A DNA stretch of 7,685 nucleotides from JBKPCD01 sp046727175 (GCA_046727175.1 JBKPCD010000010.1:1-7685); one strand, 5' to 3'; positions 1-6,739 are shown, counted from the first letter of the stretch. A program made the numbers and translations. Notes: generated by a model from the sequence alone, not told the origin.

Positions 1-173
1 GGGCACACTGGCGGAGTACGCAAGGGTACCAAGCAACACGCGGTAAGTGAGGGACTCGATTGTGATAGGACTGTGATAGATGGTGCTCAGAACCTCGAAG
101 AACATCGAGGTTTACGGACGCACATCGAGGAATCGTTTTGGAGGGTTAAGCCGCTAATCGCGTACGTCTTAAG
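1..173. other. Leader region with no supported gene
   Basis: I see no convincing gene in this stretch. One forward frame is open from base 1 to about 192, but its translation resembles no family I know and it has no visible start or ribosome binding site inside the window, so it could be chance or the tail of something upstream. The stretch contains a hairpin (91-112), a repeated TGTGATAG (61-68 and 72-79) and a repeated ACATCGAGG (102-110 and 122-130). It may also hold the decayed front end of the phosphatase-like gene that follows. Confidence 0.5.
91..112. repeat. Perfect inverted repeat (hairpin), 8-bp arms
   Basis: The arm AACCTCGA (91-98) is exactly complementary to TCGAGGTT (105-112), with a six-base AGAACA loop. 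Only one T follows (113) before the run breaks, so it is a weak candidate for a Rho-independent terminator. The right arm is partly repeated 20 bases downstream (ACATCGAGG at 102-110 and 122-130), which would also suit a protein-binding site. The function is not determined by the sequence. Confidence 0.5.
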
Positions 174-638
174 GTGCATCGGAGTTGCTTGAACGCGCTC
201 GACAAGCAGACGGCCAATCCCGACAACGTGATACTGGAGCCGCAACTGGACGAGGCTGGACGTGCGGGCTCAGTCGCGATGGGACGCGCTTTGCGCGATC
301 TCAAGATTCCCGTTGGTGAAGTACTCACCAGCCCGACATACCGCGCGCTCGAGACCGTGCGCTTGGCGCAGTTGGCGAATCCGCGAGCGCAGACTGAACT
401 CGGTGATGGCGGCCAAAGCATGCAAGGTGTCGCAGAGACACAGGCTGAGTGGCTACGCGAGCGCGTTACGCACCGTGGCGCCGGAACGAACACGATCATC
501 GTGATGCACATGCCAAATATCAGCCGAGCGTTCCCTGCATGGGGTGCAGTTGAGGACGGCGAGGCAGTCATCGTGGGGACTGGCGGTCGGGTGGTCGGCC
601 GAATCAAGCTCGACGAGTGGCCTCGCCTGAAACCATAG
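174..638 (+). CDS. Histidine phosphatase-family protein, N-terminally truncated (probable pseudogene)
   Basis: The protein resembles the phosphoglycerate-mutase-like histidine phosphatase superfamily, cytosolic or exported enzymes that form a phosphohistidine. Visible family features are LDEAGRAGSVAMGRAL (residues 25-40), the loop LTSPTYRALET (51-61, with R57 and E60), and the second-histidine strand IIVMHMPNIS (around H112). The defining N-terminal strand and RHG-type motif carrying the nucleophilic histidine are missing. The reading frame starts at a GTG (174) with no properly spaced ribosome binding site, and the same frame has a stop at 147-149. Where the motif should lie the sequence reads V-H-R-S-C, so even if the histidine survives, the arginine before it does not. 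The C-terminus appears complete. Either the front end decayed or was deleted, or there is a sequencing frameshift. The hemerythrin gene begins 39 bases downstream. Family assignment is fairly secure; activity is doubtful. Confidence 0.7.
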   Translation: MHRSCLNALDKQTANPDNVILEPQLDEAGRAGSVAMGRALRDLKIPVGEVLTSPTYRALETVRLAQLANPRAQTELGDGGQSMQGVAETQAEWLRERVTHRGAGTNTIIVMHMPNISRAFPAWGAVEDGEAVIVGTGGRVVGRIKLDEWPRLKP

Positions 639-666
639 CGTGGCTTGGTGTTTCGGACACGGGATC

Positions 667-671
667 GGAGG
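667..671 (+). promoter_or_regulatory. Ribosome binding site that fixes the hemerythrin start
   Basis: GGAGG lies six bases before the ATG at 678. This supports that ATG over an in-frame GTG at 645, and only the ATG start puts the twin-arginine motif at the usual distance from the N-terminus. Confidence 0.75.
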
Positions 672-677
672 GTCGCC

Positions 678-1388
678 ATGAGTAAGCCGAATGTCGATCG
701 ACGAACGTTTCTGCGGATGAGCGGTGTCGCCGGAGGCGGACTGCTGGTCCCGGCTCAGACGGTCGCTCAAGAACGGGGCCGCGGACGCGGATCTGAGCAC
801 GAAGAAGAAGAGCTCGCCCCGCCAGAAGATCTGATGCGCGAGCACGGTGTGCTCAAGCGCGTCCTGCTCGTGTATGAAGAGGCGATTCGTCGTATCGACG
901 CCAAGCAGGATTTGTCGCCGGATGCGGTGCGAAATAGCGCCGGGATCATACGCACGTTCATCGAGGACTATCACGAGAAGCTCGAGGAGGATTACCTCTT
1001 TCCACGGTTCGAGAAGGCCCGCCGACTCACGGAGCTGATTCAAGTCCTTCGAGCGCAGCACCAAGCTGGCCGACGCGTGACCGAGCAGATTACGCGACTG
1101 GCAACCGCGCAGACACTCAAGGACCAACGAGCGGCGGCAACGCTCCGCGATGCGATGCACCAGTTCGTCCGGATGTACGGCCCGCACGAAGCGCGAGAGG
1201 ATACCGTCCTGTTCCCAGCGCTGAGGGCCATCGTCTCGAAGCAGGAATTCGGTGCCCTTGGTGAAGAATTCGAGAAGAAGGAGCATGCGCTATTCGGCGA
1301 CGACGGATTCGAGAAGATGGTGGACCGTGTTGCGTTAATCGAGAAGTCGCTTGGCATTTACGATCTCGCGCAGTTCACACCGAAATAG
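678..1388 (+). CDS. Tat-exported hemerythrin/HHE-domain protein
   Basis: This 236-residue protein begins with a twin-arginine signal: DRRTFLRMSG (residues 7-16), a short Gly/Leu/Val stretch, and a likely cleavage site after T-V-A (around 30). Tat export implies folding with a cofactor in the cytoplasm before moving to the periplasm. An acidic linker (about 40-51) leads into a four-helix hemerythrin-like HHE domain. Candidate iron ligands are H56, H99 with E103 in an HxxxE arrangement, H128, and H170 with E174 in GPHEAREDTVLFP. The position four after H128 is R132, not the second histidine of classical hemerythrin, so the metal site may be a variant. HHE proteins bind O2 or NO or serve in iron handling and oxidative stress; which applies here is unknown. 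The start at 678 is supported by GGAGG at 667-671. The neighbours on both sides are broken genes, so no partner can be inferred. Confidence 0.88.
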   Translation: MSKPNVDRRTFLRMSGVAGGGLLVPAQTVAQERGRGRGSEHEEEELAPPEDLMREHGVLKRVLLVYEEAIRRIDAKQDLSPDAVRNSAGIIRTFIEDYHEKLEEDYLFPRFEKARRLTELIQVLRAQHQAGRRVTEQITRLATAQTLKDQRAAATLRDAMHQFVRMYGPHEAREDTVLFPALRAIVSKQEFGALGEEFEKKEHALFGDDGFEKMVDRVALIEKSLGIYDLAQFTPK

Positions 1389-1397
1389 ACCGCTGAT

Positions 1398-1508
1398 GTG
1401 AAGAAGCAGCTCCTCGCGCTGTCCTCCTCGCCCGCGTTCACCTTCGTCTTGACGATGGGCATCGTCAACTTGTTTGGCGATATGACCTACGAAGGTGGGC
1501 GCTTGTGA
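1398..1508 (+). pseudogene. MFS transporter remnant (N-terminal 36 codons only)
   Basis: A short frame opens at GTG 1398, ten bases after the hemerythrin stop, and ends at TGA 1506-1508. It encodes a polar start (VKKQLLALSSSP) followed by a hydrophobic segment ending in GIVNLFGDMTYEGGR. From memory, this closely matches the first transmembrane helix and following loop of a group of major facilitator transporters that carry NLFADMTYEGAR at this point. Those proteins continue for about 400 residues, but here the frame stops directly after the motif and no continuation is visible in any frame before the araC-type gene. I read it as the stub of a deleted transporter gene. There is no good ribosome binding site. 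A functional single-helix peptide is possible but less likely. Confidence 0.65.
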
Positions 1509-1569
1509 CCGTGAGCGAAGCTAGCGTTGCCACCCCGTGTGTGCGATTTGACGAACGGCGCAACTGAAG
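1509..1569. other. Short spacer between convergent genes
   Basis: The spacer holds no gene and no convincing terminator. An imperfect repeat links its start to the end of the regulator gene: GAAGCTAGCGTTGCCACC (1517-1534) and GAAGTTAGCGGTCACC (1566-1581). The probable transporter deletion junction lies just upstream, near 1500. Confidence 0.4.
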
Positions 1570-2463
1570 TTAGCGGTCACCGTCGCTACGGGCGAACCCC
1601 TCCTCGCGCAGCCGCGCGATGTCTTTGCTCGGCGCGCTCCCGAAGAAACGGCCGTACTCCCTGCTGAACTGCGAGGCACTCAGGTAACCGACACGGTGGC
1701 ATGCCTCGCCCGCGTCCATCTTCTGAAACAGCATCAGCCGCCGCGCTTCGTGCAGCCGGAGAACCTTCTGGTACTGAAGCGGGCTCATCGTGGTCACCGC
1801 CTTGAAGCGCTCGTGGAATGACGACGCGCTCATGTGAATTGAGGCGGCCATCTCCTCGACGGTGACCGGTTGCGCGAAATGCGCGCGGATCCAGGACACG
1901 GCTTCGGCCACCCGGTGTACGCCGGATTTCGGCTCTCCGATCTGGGCGACACGCGTTCCAATCGGCGTGCGTAGCAAGCGAATCAGGATCTCGTCGACCA
2001 CGAGCGGGCCGAGGAGGTCCGCATCCTCCGCCCGGGCCATCAGATCCAGCAGGCGCGTCACGGCTTCGATGATGGCGTCGGTCGCGTGTCCGACATACAG
2101 CCCGCGCTGGTCGGACGACTTGGGGACGCCATGCGGGTAGACCCGCGCGGCGAGTTCCGCCACACGCGCAGGATCCAAATCCAACTTGAAGCCAAGAAAC
2201 GGATCCCTTTGGCTGGCGCGAGTCAGCTGGCCGGAAACCGGCAGATCGACGGCGAAGACGAGCATGCGCGCGGGATCGTACTCGAGCACTTCACTGCCAA
2301 GCATCACGACCTTGGCACCCTGCGCCACGATGCAAAGCGACGGTCCAAGCGTGGCGTGCACCGGCTCGGAGGTCATCCGGGCACGGCGCAGTGCATAGGT
2401 CCCCGGCAGCCGAAGCGGAAACACACCATCGTGCGGAGCGTAGCGCGCGAGCAGGTTCGCCAT
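1570..2463 (-). CDS. AraC-family transcriptional regulator (AraC_N type)
   Basis: This is a cytoplasmic DNA-binding regulator of about 297 residues from the ATG at 2463. The N-terminal half (about 20-150) matches the AraC-type N-terminal ligand-sensing domain, with segments such as SLCIVAQGAKVVMLG and DLPVSGQLTRAS. The C-terminal 100 residues hold the double helix-turn-helix: the first around 201-223 (TVEEMAASIHMSASSFHERF), the family signature SPLQYQKVLRLHEARRLM, and the second around 251-275. The start is uncertain. The frame stays open to an ATG at 2643, which would add 60 Arg-rich residues that look unlike protein, and none of the candidate starts has a well-spaced ribosome binding site; family length favours the shorter form. 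It is divergent from the hydrolase-PQQ dehydrogenase-SDR-cupin gene run, the usual arrangement for a regulator of the neighbouring operon. In this subfamily known effectors include aldehydes and alcohols, which would suit that operon, but the ligand here is unknown. Confidence 0.9.
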   Translation of the reverse strand: MANLLARYAPHDGVFPLRLPGTYALRRARMTSEPVHATLGPSLCIVAQGAKVVMLGSEVLEYDPARMLVFAVDLPVSGQLTRASQRDPFLGFKLDLDPARVAELAARVYPHGVPKSSDQRGLYVGHATDAIIEAVTRLLDLMARAEDADLLGPLVVDEILIRLLRTPIGTRVAQIGEPKSGVHRVAEAVSWIRAHFAQPVTVEEMAASIHMSASSFHERFKAVTTMSPLQYQKVLRLHEARRLMLFQKMDAGEACHRVGYLSASQFSREYGRFFGSAPSKDIARLREEGFARSDGDR

Positions 2464-2855
2464 TCTCCGCAGCGCCAACGCGCCAGGCGCGGCGAGGGTG
2501 ATGTCATTCAGGGACGTGCCGGTTGCTGATGGAGCGGCACGTTCAGCGCCGCGGCCGCGGCGGGGTTGCCGCCCATCGGCGTTTCGGACACCATGCCGCG
2601 TGCGTTCACAAGCTTGCCGACCAGTGGGCATCATGCTGGCCATAGTACAGCCGGCGGGAGGCCCACATTTGCCAAAACCTACGAGGCGAGCGGGAGATCG
2701 ACATCAAATTATCGAAGGAATAGGCAAGAAAGGCCAAGCGCTGCCCGGTACGCTGATCATCCGAAGAAGGAGTGACGACTGGCTGTTCACCCTTGCGATT
2801 CCCGACCAAGCGGGGGACGCACTTATGTAGCGAATTACACCAGAGGAGATTCCAC
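2464..2855. promoter_or_regulatory. Divergent intergenic region between araC-type gene and operon
   Basis: With the preferred starts on both sides, about 390 bases separate the regulator from the hydrolase gene. The part nearest the regulator (2464-2643) could instead encode an N-terminal extension of it. The part from 2644 to 2843 is less GC-rich in places (CAAATTATCG near 2705) and should contain the promoters for both directions, but I cannot point to a -35/-10 pair with good spacing. Three GGCAA-like elements stand out: TTTTGGCAAA on the minus strand (2668-2677), AGGCAAG (2722-2728) and AGGCCAAG (2731-2738). The last two are direct repeats nine to ten bases apart, compatible with AraC-type half-sites. 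No other gene is supported here. Confidence 0.5.
2844..2848 (+). promoter_or_regulatory. Ribosome binding site that fixes the hydrolase start
   Basis: AGGAG sits seven bases before the GTG at 2856. That start yields an N-terminus reading directly as a Sec signal peptide, so it is preferred over an upstream in-frame GTG at 2772, whose AAGGAG overlaps the codon and is too close to serve it. Confidence 0.75.
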
Positions 2856-3971
2856 GTGCGAAGTCAGCGATTCTCGATGCTGTGCCGTTCGGCCATCCTG
2901 GCCTGTGTCACCCTCGCGGGCGTCCTCGGCACGCCGATCGGCGCGGCAGCGCAGGCGATAAAGGACGTGCAGATACCTGACACGCCCTTGGTGCTGAAGG
3001 CACAAGGCAGCTTCTTCGTTGGCGGCGAGAAGGCTGAACAGACACAAGGTGAGCTGGGCGACCTCGGCCCCGGGGGGCATATCGCCGTCAACCAGATGTA
3101 CGTGCGGTACATGGTGCCGCAGGGCGGTGACGGCAATGTGCCCGTGGTGATGGTTCATGGCGCGACCCTGACGGGTAAGTCCTGGGAAACTACGCCGGAT
3201 GGCCGAATGGGCTGGGACGAGTACTTCGTGCGCAAGGGCCATCCCGTGTACGTCCCGGACCAGGTGGGGCGGGGGCGATCAGGTTTCAATCAAGCCGTCT
3301 TCAACAACGTGCGAGCGGGCTCGGCGCCGGCGGGCAGCCTCCCTCGCTGGCTGCGATTCAGCGACGAGGTCGTCTGGCCGAACTTCCGTTTCGGTTCGAA
3401 ACCCGGCGCTCCCTACCCGGACAGCCAGTTCCCGGTGACCGCCGTCGACGAACTCGCGAAGCAGGGTGTGCCCGACGTCAGTTTTGGCGGCCTACCCACA
3501 CCGAATCCCACGCTCAAGGCGTTGTCGGATCTCGCCAGTCAAGTGAATGGCGCGGTGTTGATGGGACACTCGCAATCCGGCCCGTTTCCGCTGGCAGCGG
3601 CGCTGCTGAATCCCACCGCGGCAAAAGGGCTCGTGCTCGTCGAGCCGGGCCGCTGTCCGGCGACCTACACCGACCAGCAGATCAAAACGCTGGCGACGCT
3701 GCCCATTCTCGTGGTCTTCGGTGATCACCGCGACACCCCCACAGGAATCGGGACGCTGCCCTCATGGCAGATCTCCTTCGATAGCTGTCAGGCACTCATC
3801 GGTCGCCTCAAGGCTGCTGGCGGTCAGGCGCAGATGCTCAACCCGCCTGACCGCGGCATCCGCGGCAACAGCCACATGATCATGCAGGACAAGAACAACC
3901 TGCAGATCGCCGATCTCATCCTGCAGTGGATCGATGAGCGAGTCAGCAAGCGAAGTGTTGAGAAGAAATGA
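2856..3971 (+). CDS. Exported alpha/beta-fold hydrolase (esterase-like)
   Basis: This 371-residue protein has a Sec signal peptide: basic start (MRSQRF), hydrophobic core (about 12-29), and a cleavage region at AAAQA (30-34), so it probably acts in the periplasm or outside the cell. The alpha/beta hydrolase core shows the oxyanion-hole segment VMVHGATLTG (H101-G102), a nucleophile elbow MGHSQSG with S239, a strand ending LVEPG (E263) or FGDH (D290) to supply the acid, and a catalytic histidine in GNSHMIM (H340). The elbow is G-H-S-Q-S, not the textbook G-x-S-x-G; I recall HSQSG in a subgroup of these hydrolases, so it is probably a family trait. A long insertion (about 150-215) could form a substrate lid. 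It leads the gene run, with the dehydrogenase only three bases after its stop, so the two are probably co-translated. An ester or lactone hydrolysis role is plausible; the substrate is unknown. Confidence 0.88.
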   Translation: MRSQRFSMLCRSAILACVTLAGVLGTPIGAAAQAIKDVQIPDTPLVLKAQGSFFVGGEKAEQTQGELGDLGPGGHIAVNQMYVRYMVPQGGDGNVPVVMVHGATLTGKSWETTPDGRMGWDEYFVRKGHPVYVPDQVGRGRSGFNQAVFNNVRAGSAPAGSLPRWLRFSDEVVWPNFRFGSKPGAPYPDSQFPVTAVDELAKQGVPDVSFGGLPTPNPTLKALSDLASQVNGAVLMGHSQSGPFPLAAALLNPTAAKGLVLVEPGRCPATYTDQQIKTLATLPILVVFGDHRDTPTGIGTLPSWQISFDSCQALIGRLKAAGGQAQMLNPPDRGIRGNSHMIMQDKNNLQIADLILQWIDERVSKRSVEKK

Positions 3972-3974
3972 CGA

Positions 3975-5948
3975 ATGACCCTCACGGGCGCCTTATTGCT
4001 GGCACTGGCAGTTGCCCGGCCCTTCGCGGTGCAGCCGCCGCCGCAGCGGCTCGCGCTGGAGCTGCAGGACTATGCCGCGCTCCCGATCACGGCGGACAAC
4101 ACGAACGACAACACGCGGGCGCAGCTGGCCCGCGTCAATTACCTGCGAGACGAGCCTGGCGGCCGCCGGTTCTTCGTCAACGACCTCAACGGGCCGCTCT
4201 ACATCCTCGACAAGCAGAAGAAGACCGTCACGACCTATCTCGACTTCAACGGCGCCGGCGGACGGCCAGGACTGTTCCCGAAGTTCACATTCGAGCGAAA
4301 TTTCGCCACGGGCCTGACGAACTTCCTCTTCGATCCCGACTACGCACGCAACGGTGTGTTCTACACGATCCACATGGAGGACCCGGCCGTTACCGCGCCC
4401 GCAGCGCCCAAGGCGGGCGTCGTCGCTGGTCTCGACCTGACGGGCTACACCACGACGCCGGCCATCCCGACGCCCACCGTGGACGGACGGATCGAACGCG
4501 AAGTCGTGTTGATCGAGTGGACGGACCGGAATCCGCGGAACGCGGTATTCGAGGGCACGGCCCGCGAGCTGCTGCGACTCCAGCACCCGCTCCCGCAGCA
4601 TCCGCTCGGCGAGATGACGTTCAATCCCGCCGCCCGCCAGGGTGATGCCGATTGGCGCGTCATGTACCTCGGCGCTGGCGACTCGGGCTCGGGCGAACAG
4701 CGCGACAGCCGTCGCCTGAACCCGCAGCGGCTCGACACCCTGGTCGGCAAGATCCTCCGCATCGTCCCCGACCTGCGCGAGCATACGAAGACGAGCACCG
4801 TTAGCGAGAACGGCCGCTACCGAATTCCCAACGACAATCCGTTTGCGACGCTGGACGGCGCGCGCAAGGAGATCTGGGCGTACGGCCTGCGCAACCCTCA
4901 TCGGCTGGTGTGGGATGTGGATCCTGCGCGCCCGAACGCGCCCACACTGCTGGCGTTCAACATCGGGCTCGTCACGTGGGAGACGGTGGTCGTCATTCAC
5001 AAGGGGGCGAACTACGGGTATCCGCTGCGTGAGGGCACGCAAAGCATGTCGTCCACGAACGGGATGGGTCCCTTGCCTGAGAACGATATGATTCCGATTC
5101 AGATCTCTGACACCGTTGCACGTGGCACGGTCAAGCCCACGTACCCGGTGATCCAATACCCCCATAGCCGCGAGGCAGGTGGCGACGCTATCGCCAATGG
5201 CTTCGTCTACCGCGGCAAATTGATCCCGGCGCTCAGGGACAAGCTTGTATTCGGCGACATCACCACCGGTCGGACCTGGTACGCGAATCGTGCCGACGTG
5301 CTCGCCGCCGACGACGGCAACGCCACGACCGTCGCACCGATTTACGAGATGGACGTCGGCCTGCGGCGAATCACCGAAGAGACGTACCGCGAGCGCGGCG
5401 GGAAGGGACCGGCGCTCCCCGGGATGGGCGCGATTGCTGGCCGAGGCCGCGTGGACCTGCGGTTCGCAGTGGACAACGACGGCGAGCTCTACATCCTGAC
5501 CAAGAGCGACGGCATGATTAGAAAAGTGGTCGGGGCCAGAGCCGCAACCGCTCCCGCGCCTTCTGTGAATGTCCCGACGCCGACTCCCGGTCAGAACGTC
5601 ACCAATCAGTCGGTCGCCAGCCTCAGAAATCCCGTGGCAGCCACGCCCGAGTCAATCGCCGCCGGGAAGCGGGCCTACGACACCAATTGCGCGGCCTGTC
5701 ACGGCGACCTCGCTCAAGGGGCGGTCAAAGCCGGCATGACGATCTCCATCATCGAGGAGCAGCGGGGCAAGCAGCCGCCGGATCTCACCGACGATCAGTG
5801 GGATCACGGCTCGACTGATGGCGACATCTTCGCCGTCATCAAGCGCGGACTGCCCCCAACCATGATGGCGGGATTCGATGGACGCATTCCGGACGATGAC
5901 ATCTGGAGCATCGTGAACTACCTTCGCACCCTCGCGTCGAGAAAGTAG
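3975..5948 (+). CDS. PQQ-dependent sugar dehydrogenase (GSDH family) fused to cytochrome c
   Basis: This 657-residue, two-domain periplasmic enzyme has a hydrophobic N-terminus (MTLTGALLLALAVA), a signal peptide oddly lacking basic residues; a stop codon two codons upstream rules out an earlier in-frame start. Residues about 30-520 match the glucose/sorbosone dehydrogenase six-bladed propeller: FVNDLNGPLYILD, GDSGSG (around 235-240), GKILRI (258-263), YGLRNPHRLVWD (303-314), and a late blade with NGFVYRGKLIPALRDKLVFGDI. A Pro/Thr/Ala-rich linker (about 524-555) joins a class-I cytochrome c domain with the heme site CAACH (C572, C575, H576) and a probable axial methionine in TMMAG (M630 or M631). 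Known enzymes of this family oxidise sugars or other alcohols with PQQ; the fused heme should accept the electrons and pass them to the respiratory chain. The start is three bases after the hydrolase stop. Sugar specificity cannot be read from sequence. Confidence 0.92.
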   Translation: MTLTGALLLALAVARPFAVQPPPQRLALELQDYAALPITADNTNDNTRAQLARVNYLRDEPGGRRFFVNDLNGPLYILDKQKKTVTTYLDFNGAGGRPGLFPKFTFERNFATGLTNFLFDPDYARNGVFYTIHMEDPAVTAPAAPKAGVVAGLDLTGYTTTPAIPTPTVDGRIEREVVLIEWTDRNPRNAVFEGTARELLRLQHPLPQHPLGEMTFNPAARQGDADWRVMYLGAGDSGSGEQRDSRRLNPQRLDTLVGKILRIVPDLREHTKTSTVSENGRYRIPNDNPFATLDGARKEIWAYGLRNPHRLVWDVDPARPNAPTLLAFNIGLVTWETVVVIHKGANYGYPLREGTQSMSSTNGMGPLPENDMIPIQISDTVARGTVKPTYPVIQYPHSREAGGDAIANGFVYRGKLIPALRDKLVFGDITTGRTWYANRADVLAADDGNATTVAPIYEMDVGLRRITEETYRERGGKGPALPGMGAIAGRGRVDLRFAVDNDGELYILTKSDGMIRKVVGARAATAPAPSVNVPTPTPGQNVTNQSVASLRNPVAATPESIAAGKRAYDTNCAACHGDLAQGAVKAGMTISIIEEQRGKQPPDLTDDQWDHGSTDGDIFAVIKRGLPPTMMAGFDGRIPDDDIWSIVNYLRTLASRK

Positions 5949-5958
5949 GCCCGACGCT

Positions 5959-6714
5959 ATGGATACGGACAACACCAACATCTCCGGAAAGGTCGTCGTG
6001 ATCACCGGCGCCAGCAGTGGCCTGGGCGAGGCGACGGCGCGATACCTCGCCGAGCGCGGCGCGACCGTCGTAATGGGCGCGCGGCGCCTCGAGCGCCTCG
6101 AGGTGTTGGTCGACGAGATCACTCGCAGAGGCGGCAAGGCGTCCGCGCATGTCACCGACGTGACCGACGCCGCGCAGGTCCAAGCGCTCGTCGACGCCGC
6201 GGTCGAGAAGCACGGCCGCATCGACGTGATCCTCAACAATGCGGGCGTGATGCCGCACTCGCCGCTCGAGCGCCGGAAGATCGACGACTGGGACCGCACC
6301 ATTGATGTCAACATCAAGGGCGTGCTGTACGGGATTGCCGCGGCGCTGCCTCACATGCAGCGGCAGAAGTCCGGCCACTTCATCAACGTCTCGTCCGTCG
6401 CCGGCCACAGAGTCGGCCCGGGCAGCGTCGTGTACGCGGCGACGAAGACCGCCGTGCGGGTAATCTCCGAGGGACTTCGGCAGGAGGTCAAGCCGTGGAA
6501 CCTGCGCACGACGATCATCTCGCCAGGCGCGGTTGCCACCGAGTTGCCGGCCAGCATTACCGAGGCGGACATCGCCAAGGGCATCCGTCAGTTCTACGAG
6601 CAGTACGCGATCCCGGCGGAGTCGTTCGCTCGCGCAGTCGCCTTCGCGATCAGTCAGCCCGAGGACGTGGACATCAACGAGATCCTCTTCCGGCCGACAC
6701 GGCAGGAGCTCTGA
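5959..6714 (+). CDS. Short-chain dehydrogenase/reductase (classical SDR, NADP-type)
   Basis: The 251-residue cytosolic oxidoreductase has a complete Rossmann fold. Key features are the nucleotide-binding TGASSGLG (16-23), the arginine pair R42-R43 after the second strand (typical of NADP(H) preference), D67 in VTDV, NNAG (93-96), and the catalytic tetrad N118, S146, Y159 and K163 (YAATK). The length is normal for classical SDRs. There is no signal peptide, in contrast to the exported products on both sides, so it would act on metabolites after uptake. It starts ten bases after the dehydrogenase stop, with only a weak AGG upstream, consistent with translational coupling inside an operon. It probably interconverts an alcohol and a carbonyl; the substrate is not deducible. 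An unrelated housekeeping SDR carried along in the operon is also possible. Confidence 0.92.
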   Translation: MDTDNTNISGKVVVITGASSGLGEATARYLAERGATVVMGARRLERLEVLVDEITRRGGKASAHVTDVTDAAQVQALVDAAVEKHGRIDVILNNAGVMPHSPLERRKIDDWDRTIDVNIKGVLYGIAAALPHMQRQKSGHFINVSSVAGHRVGPGSVVYAATKTAVRVISEGLRQEVKPWNLRTTIISPGAVATELPASITEADIAKGIRQFYEQYAIPAESFARAVAFAISQPEDVDINEILFRPTRQEL

Positions 6715-6739
6715 TCCGGACGGCAGGGTCGCGGTCATC

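Noticed and set aside
453..1286. Long minus-strand open frame (277 codons) opposite the phosphatase-like and hemerythrin genes
   Set aside because: It lies antisense to well-supported family motifs, resembles nothing known, and spans two genes; such frames are expected in GC-rich DNA.
2793..2828. Possible promoter for the hydrolase (TTGCGA at 2793 and TTATGT at 2823)
   Set aside because: The spacing is 24 bases, too long for a normal sigma-70 promoter.
2772..2855. Upstream extension of the hydrolase to GTG 2772
   Set aside because: It would bury the signal peptide 28 residues inside the protein, and the start at 2856 has a well-spaced AGGAG.
3968..4645. Alternative plus-strand frame overlapping the hydrolase stop (225 codons)
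   Set aside because: Ala/Arg-rich with no domain, and it overlaps the dehydrogenase frame, which carries recognisable motifs throughout.
3993..5165. Long minus-strand open frame (390 codons) opposite the PQQ dehydrogenase
   Set aside because: Arg/Val-rich translation typical of an antisense shadow; the plus strand encodes clear propeller motifs.
6083..6105. Tandem CGCCTCGAG repeat
   Set aside because: It lies inside the SDR gene and simply encodes a repeated Arg-Leu-Glu; no reason to treat it as a regulatory or mobile-element repeat.
5839..6738. Minus-strand frame (299 codons) opposite the SDR gene
   Set aside because: Shadow of the SDR, whose full catalytic set is on the plus strand.
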